Origin: Phytoactinopolyspora endophytica
GTDB lineage: Bacteria > Actinomycetota > Actinomycetes > Jiangellales > Jiangellaceae
Direction: 5' to 3'
Assembly (NCBI RefSeq): GCF_004138495.1
Contig: NZ_ML142882.1
Span: 14,952 to 24,067, forward strand
DNA: 9,116 bases
The first letter of the stretch is position 1. Each line of letters starts with the position of its first letter. The notes under the pieces are model-generated. The model was not told the origin of the DNA. It saw only the letters and a list, made by a program, of their open reading frames with translations, and ran no database searches. The position numbers and the translations under genes were made by a program. This document shows positions 6,834 to 9,116 of the stretch, in pieces.

Positions 6834-7712
6834 TCAGGTCGTCTGACCACCGACGCCGACTCCGCCGACCTGTGGCGTCCCGGCCGCTATAGCAGCCCCG
6901 GTGCGAGACCGTAGCCGGCGCGCGAGGCTGTGGGCGGCGAAGGCGAGGATCGCGTTGATGACGATGAAGATCGCAGCGCTGACGATGTACGAGGGGAAGA
7001 CCGTCTGTTGGGCGACGCCGAACTGGTTGCCCTGGCGCAACAGCTCGGAGTAGCCGATGATGTAGCCGAGGGCGGAGTCCTTGACGATCACCACCATCTG
7101 GCTGACGATCGACGGTGCCATTGCTACGAGTGCCTGTGGGAGCAGGACCGATCGCAGCGTCTGGCCATAGGTGAGTCCGATGGCCAATCCGGCCTCACGC
7201 TGTCCCTTGGCGAGGCTGTGTACGCCGGAGCGCACGAGCTCCGCTATCACCGCTCCGTTGTAGAGAGTCAGTGCCGTGACCACGCTGTAGAGCGGGAGCT
7301 GCGGCGGGTCAACGAGGTCATAGTAGGAGTAGAACCGGACTGAGAAGAGCATCATCAGCAAGACCGGCACAGCGCGGAAGAACTCGACGACCACGCTGCA
7401 CACGGCACGTACCAGCCGCAGCTGCGAAAGGCGACCAAGGCCGAAGACGATGCCGAACACCAGAGCGAGGACGATCGAGACGCCAGCTGCACGGAACGTG
7501 GCGAGAACGCCCGGAATGTAGTAGGAGGTCCACGCCTCACCGGTGAGAAACGGTTCCCATTTGCTCGTCGTGATCTGTCCTTGGTTGCGCAACCCGACCA
7601 CGACCCAGGCGATGATGCCGACGATGAGGAGGAGCGCGATGATGTTGATGATCCGGAACCGACGGATGGTCCGAGGTCCTGGGGCATCGAAGAGGACGTC
7701 GTGCTCGCTCAT
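6834..7712 (-). CDS. gluD: Glutamate-type ABC transporter permease GluD
   Basis: Inner-membrane permease of a polar amino-acid ABC importer (GluD / HisM-type family), 292 residues. A membrane helix at about 20-41 is followed by an exposed segment (about 42-65), then the transport domain from about 68 with hydrophobic helices near 75-93, 105-125, 140-160, 200-220 and 240-262. The EAA loop that docks on the ATPase is at 170-194 (GQREAGLAIGL ... LLPQA). The C-terminus carries a Gly/Val/Ala-rich tail (272-292). The ATG at 7710-7712 overlaps the gluC stop by 4 bp (ATGA), with GGCGGTG as ribosome binding site inside gluC, so translation is probably coupled. The frame is open farther upstream, but that stretch lies inside gluC in another frame. 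Glutamate is the likely substrate by family; glutamine, aspartate or another polar amino acid cannot be excluded. Confidence 0.93.
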   Translation of the reverse strand: MSEHDVLFDAPGPRTIRRFRIINIIALLLIVGIIAWVVVGLRNQGQITTSKWEPFLTGEAWTSYYIPGVLATFRAAGVSIVLALVFGIVFGLGRLSQLRLVRAVCSVVVEFFRAVPVLLMMLFSVRFYSYYDLVDPPQLPLYSVVTALTLYNGAVIAELVRSGVHSLAKGQREAGLAIGLTYGQTLRSVLLPQALVAMAPSIVSQMVVIVKDSALGYIIGYSELLRQGNQFGVAQQTVFPSYIVSAAIFIVINAILAFAAHSLARRLRSRTGAAIAAGTPQVGGVGVGGQTT

Positions 7713-8398
7713 CGCTGCACCGCCAATCGACGTGAAAGGGCCGTCAGCAGGATGCCGGTCGGCAGGACGAGGATGACGAACCCGAGCGCGAAGATGGCGA
7801 ACACGGCGAAAAGGACGTCCGCTCGGTTCTCGATCATGGTCTTCATCAGGGCCGCCGCCTCGGCGACGCCGATCGCCGAGGCGACCGTCGTGTTCTTGGT
7901 CAACGCGATGAGCACGTTCGCGAGCGGCGCCACGGCTCCGCGGAATGCTTGCGGCAGAATGATCAACCGGAGAGCCGGAACAAAGCTCAATCCGATGGCT
8001 CGCGCGGCTTCGGCTTGGCCAACCGGCACGGTGTTGATCCCGCTGCGCAGCGCTTCGGCGACGAAAGCGGAGTGGTAAACGGAAAGGCCGAGCACGGCCA
8101 GCCGGAAGGCGTTGTCGACCAGGAAGGTACCGGAATCGCGGTCTGCCAGCTCCACTCCCAGCTGACCCCACAGCCCCACGCTACAGAAGATGATGATCAG
8201 CGTGAGCGGCGTATTTCGCACCAGGTTCACGTACAGCGACCCAGTGGTCCGGAGACTAGGTATGGGAGACACCCGCATGGAGGCGATGACCGTGCCGATG
8301 ATCAGCGAGAAGATGGCCGAGAAGACCGTCAGTCTGATCGTGACCAGGAACGCTGCCAACACGTCGTAGTCATCGAGCAGCTCTCTGATCGCTTCCAT
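7709..8398 (-). CDS. gluC: Glutamate-type ABC transporter permease GluC
   Basis: A 229-residue permease, a standard length for the His/Glu/Gln/Arg three-helix-core family (HisM/HisQ-type). A short amphipathic N-terminus (MEAIRELLDDYDVLAAF) leads into helices at about 15-40, 55-80, 97-118, 155-175 and 195-222. The family signature LVRNTPLTLIII is at 59-70 and the EAA loop at 127-153 (GQAEAARAIGL ... ILPQAFR). It should pair with GluD to form the channel, energised by an ATPase not seen here. The ATG at 8396-8398 has a G-rich SD (GGGGGTG) about 2 bases upstream. The gene lies 168 bp after gluB, a gap filled by two hairpins, and overlaps gluD by 4 bp. Confidence 0.95.
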   Translation of the reverse strand: MEAIRELLDDYDVLAAFLVTIRLTVFSAIFSLIIGTVIASMRVSPIPSLRTTGSLYVNLVRNTPLTLIIIFCSVGLWGQLGVELADRDSGTFLVDNAFRLAVLGLSVYHSAFVAEALRSGINTVPVGQAEAARAIGLSFVPALRLIILPQAFRGAVAPLANVLIALTKNTTVASAIGVAEAAALMKTMIENRADVLFAVFAIFALGFVILVLPTGILLTALSRRLAVQR

Positions 8399-8476
8399 CG
8401 CACCCCCAGTTCGTGGCGGAAATGTCCAGCAGAGGTCACCAGTGTTGCCGGTTCAGGGCAAGCCGTCGTCGAGCAT

Positions 8477-8520
8477 GGCCGGTCGTCCGAGACGTGACCA
8501 TCTGTCTCGGACGACCGGCC
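8477..8520 (-). repeat. Perfect 17-bp inverted repeat (large stem-loop) between gluB and gluC
   Basis: GGCCGGTCGTCCGAGAC (8477-8493) and its exact complement GTCTCGGACGACCGGCC (8504-8520) flank a 10-base loop. In the minus-strand transcript this is a very stable GC-rich stem ending about 78 bases before gluC. The bases after it are not U-rich, so it looks more like a 3'-end protecting or partial read-through structure than a classical intrinsic terminator. Such intercistronic stems downstream of binding-protein genes are known to raise binding-protein output over permeases (as with malE-malF in enterics); that role here is inference. Confidence 0.8.
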
Positions 8521-8531
8521 GCCCAGCGCCC

Positions 8532-8551
8532 CGTTTCGAGCAGGCGAAACG
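8532..8551 (-). repeat. Perfect 7-bp hairpin just after gluB
   Basis: CGTTTCG (8532-8538) and CGAAACG (8545-8551) pair perfectly around a 6-base loop, 15 bases beyond the gluB stop. Flanking GCGC tetramers (8526-8529 and 8556-8559) can extend the stem across an internal loop. It forms a tandem pair with the 17-bp stem at 8477-8520. Confidence 0.6.
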
Positions 8552-8566
8552 TGCTGCGCCGAACTG

Positions 8567-9116
8567 CTAGCAGGCCTCAGGCGTCGGCGGATTGAGGGCG
8601 GCGTTGGGCTCGTAGCCGGTCTCACCGACGTTGTCGGCGACGAACTGCTCCCATGAACCGTCGTCGATCATCTGGGTGACCGCCGCGGCGACGTCCTCGC
8701 ACATGCCGCTCTCCATGGGCAGACCGATGCCGTAGTTCTCCTCCGAGAACGCTTCACCGACGAGCTTCATGTTGCCGACGTTCTCCGATTGGGCTGCGTA
8801 CCCAGCGAGGATGATGTCGTCAGTGGTCACGGCGTCGATGACGCCCGTGCCGAGAGCTTCGATGCAGTTGGAGTAGGTGTCATACTCCTGAAGCTGGGCG
8901 CCCTCGGAGTATTCCTCCTGGATTCGTTGTGCAGGGGTCGATCCGGTGACGGAGCATAGTAGCTTGCCGTCGAGGTCATCCGGGCCGTTGATGTCTGTAT
9001 TGTCCTCGGGCACCAGGAGGCCCTGCCCGGCGATGAAGTAGGGGCCGACGAAGTCCACCCGCTCGGCGCGCTCATCGGTGATCGAGTAAGTTGCGACCAC
9101 CATGTCGACGGTGCCG
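8567..9116 (-). CDS. gluB: Glutamate-type ABC transporter substrate-binding protein GluB (C-terminal part)
   Basis: The C-terminal 182 residues of a family-3 extracellular solute-binding protein; the gene runs off the right edge, so the signal peptide/lipobox and first lobe are not visible. The fragment opens GTVDMVVATYSITDERAERVDF, the hinge/ligand motif of amino-acid binding proteins. The Arg in TDER (fragment residue 16) aligns with the Arg that holds the ligand alpha-carboxylate in this fold, including ionotropic glutamate receptors. GVIDAVTTDD (91-100) carries the usual Asp region contacting the ligand amino group. YGIGLPMESGMCEDVAAAVTQMIDDGSW (128-155) is the standard C-terminal lobe. 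Four Cys (54, 84, 139 and the last residue, 182) suggest two disulfides in the exported protein. It delivers substrate to GluC-GluD. The Met at 9101-9103 is internal, not the start. Confidence 0.94.
   Translation of the reverse strand, partial: GTVDMVVATYSITDERAERVDFVGPYFIAGQGLLVPEDNTDINGPDDLDGKLLCSVTGSTPAQRIQEEYSEGAQLQEYDTYSNCIEALGTGVIDAVTTDDIILAGYAAQSENVGNMKLVGEAFSEENYGIGLPMESGMCEDVAAAVTQMIDDGSWEQFVADNVGETGYEPNAALNPPTPEAC

Noticed and set aside
7713..8171. N-terminal extension of gluD
   Set aside because: The open frame lies inside gluC in another frame; the ATG at 7712 gives the usual 4-bp overlap and a normal permease N-terminus.

Overview
The window looks like a chromosomal core segment of a high-GC actinobacterium. 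The coding sequences are strongly G/C-biased at the third codon position. The recA promoter region carries an actinobacterial-type LexA box (CGAAC-N4-GTTCG family) and a PafBC/RecA-NDp-type promoter. The recA-recX-rny order beside a glutamate-type ABC transporter also fits Actinomycetota. A Propionibacteriales- or Jiangellales-like host is a guess from the presence of RNase Y in this position; it is not proven by the sequence.

Layout. (1) Positions 1-118 hold no gene I can support. (2) A PaiB-family FMN-binding-type protein (119-784, minus) is divergent from a YtcJ-type metal-dependent amidohydrolase (926-2536, plus). They share a 141-bp region rich in short palindromes and repeats. (3) A 396-bp non-coding stretch (2537-2932) carries three hairpins, then a LexA box, a perfect DnaA box and a near-ideal PafBC-dependent promoter. 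It leads into recA (2933-3970) and recX (4000-4569). (4) A 487-bp non-coding stretch (4570-5056) with a good sigma-A-like promoter precedes rny, encoding RNase Y (5057-6646). (5) A convergent intergenic region with two imperfect hairpins (6647-6833) separates rny from the minus-strand transporter genes gluB (partial, 8567-9116), gluC (7709-8398) and gluD (6834-7712). gluC and gluD overlap by 4 bp. gluB and gluC are separated by 168 bp containing two perfect inverted repeats.

How the genes work together. RecA is the recombinase and LexA co-protease, and RecX is its modulator; they are probably co-transcribed under dual DNA-damage control. RNase Y is a membrane-anchored endonuclease for mRNA decay with its own promoter. 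GluB-C-D are the binding protein and two permeases of a polar amino-acid importer; the ATPase gene (gluA) is expected just beyond the right edge. The paiB/amidohydrolase pair is an accessory catabolic or regulatory unit with unknown substrate. I see no mobile element, CRISPR array, tRNA or rRNA, and no clear new multi-gene system. The points worth a second look are regulatory: the recA promoter complex and its possible leaderless long form, the gluB-gluC double hairpin, and the long rny leader.
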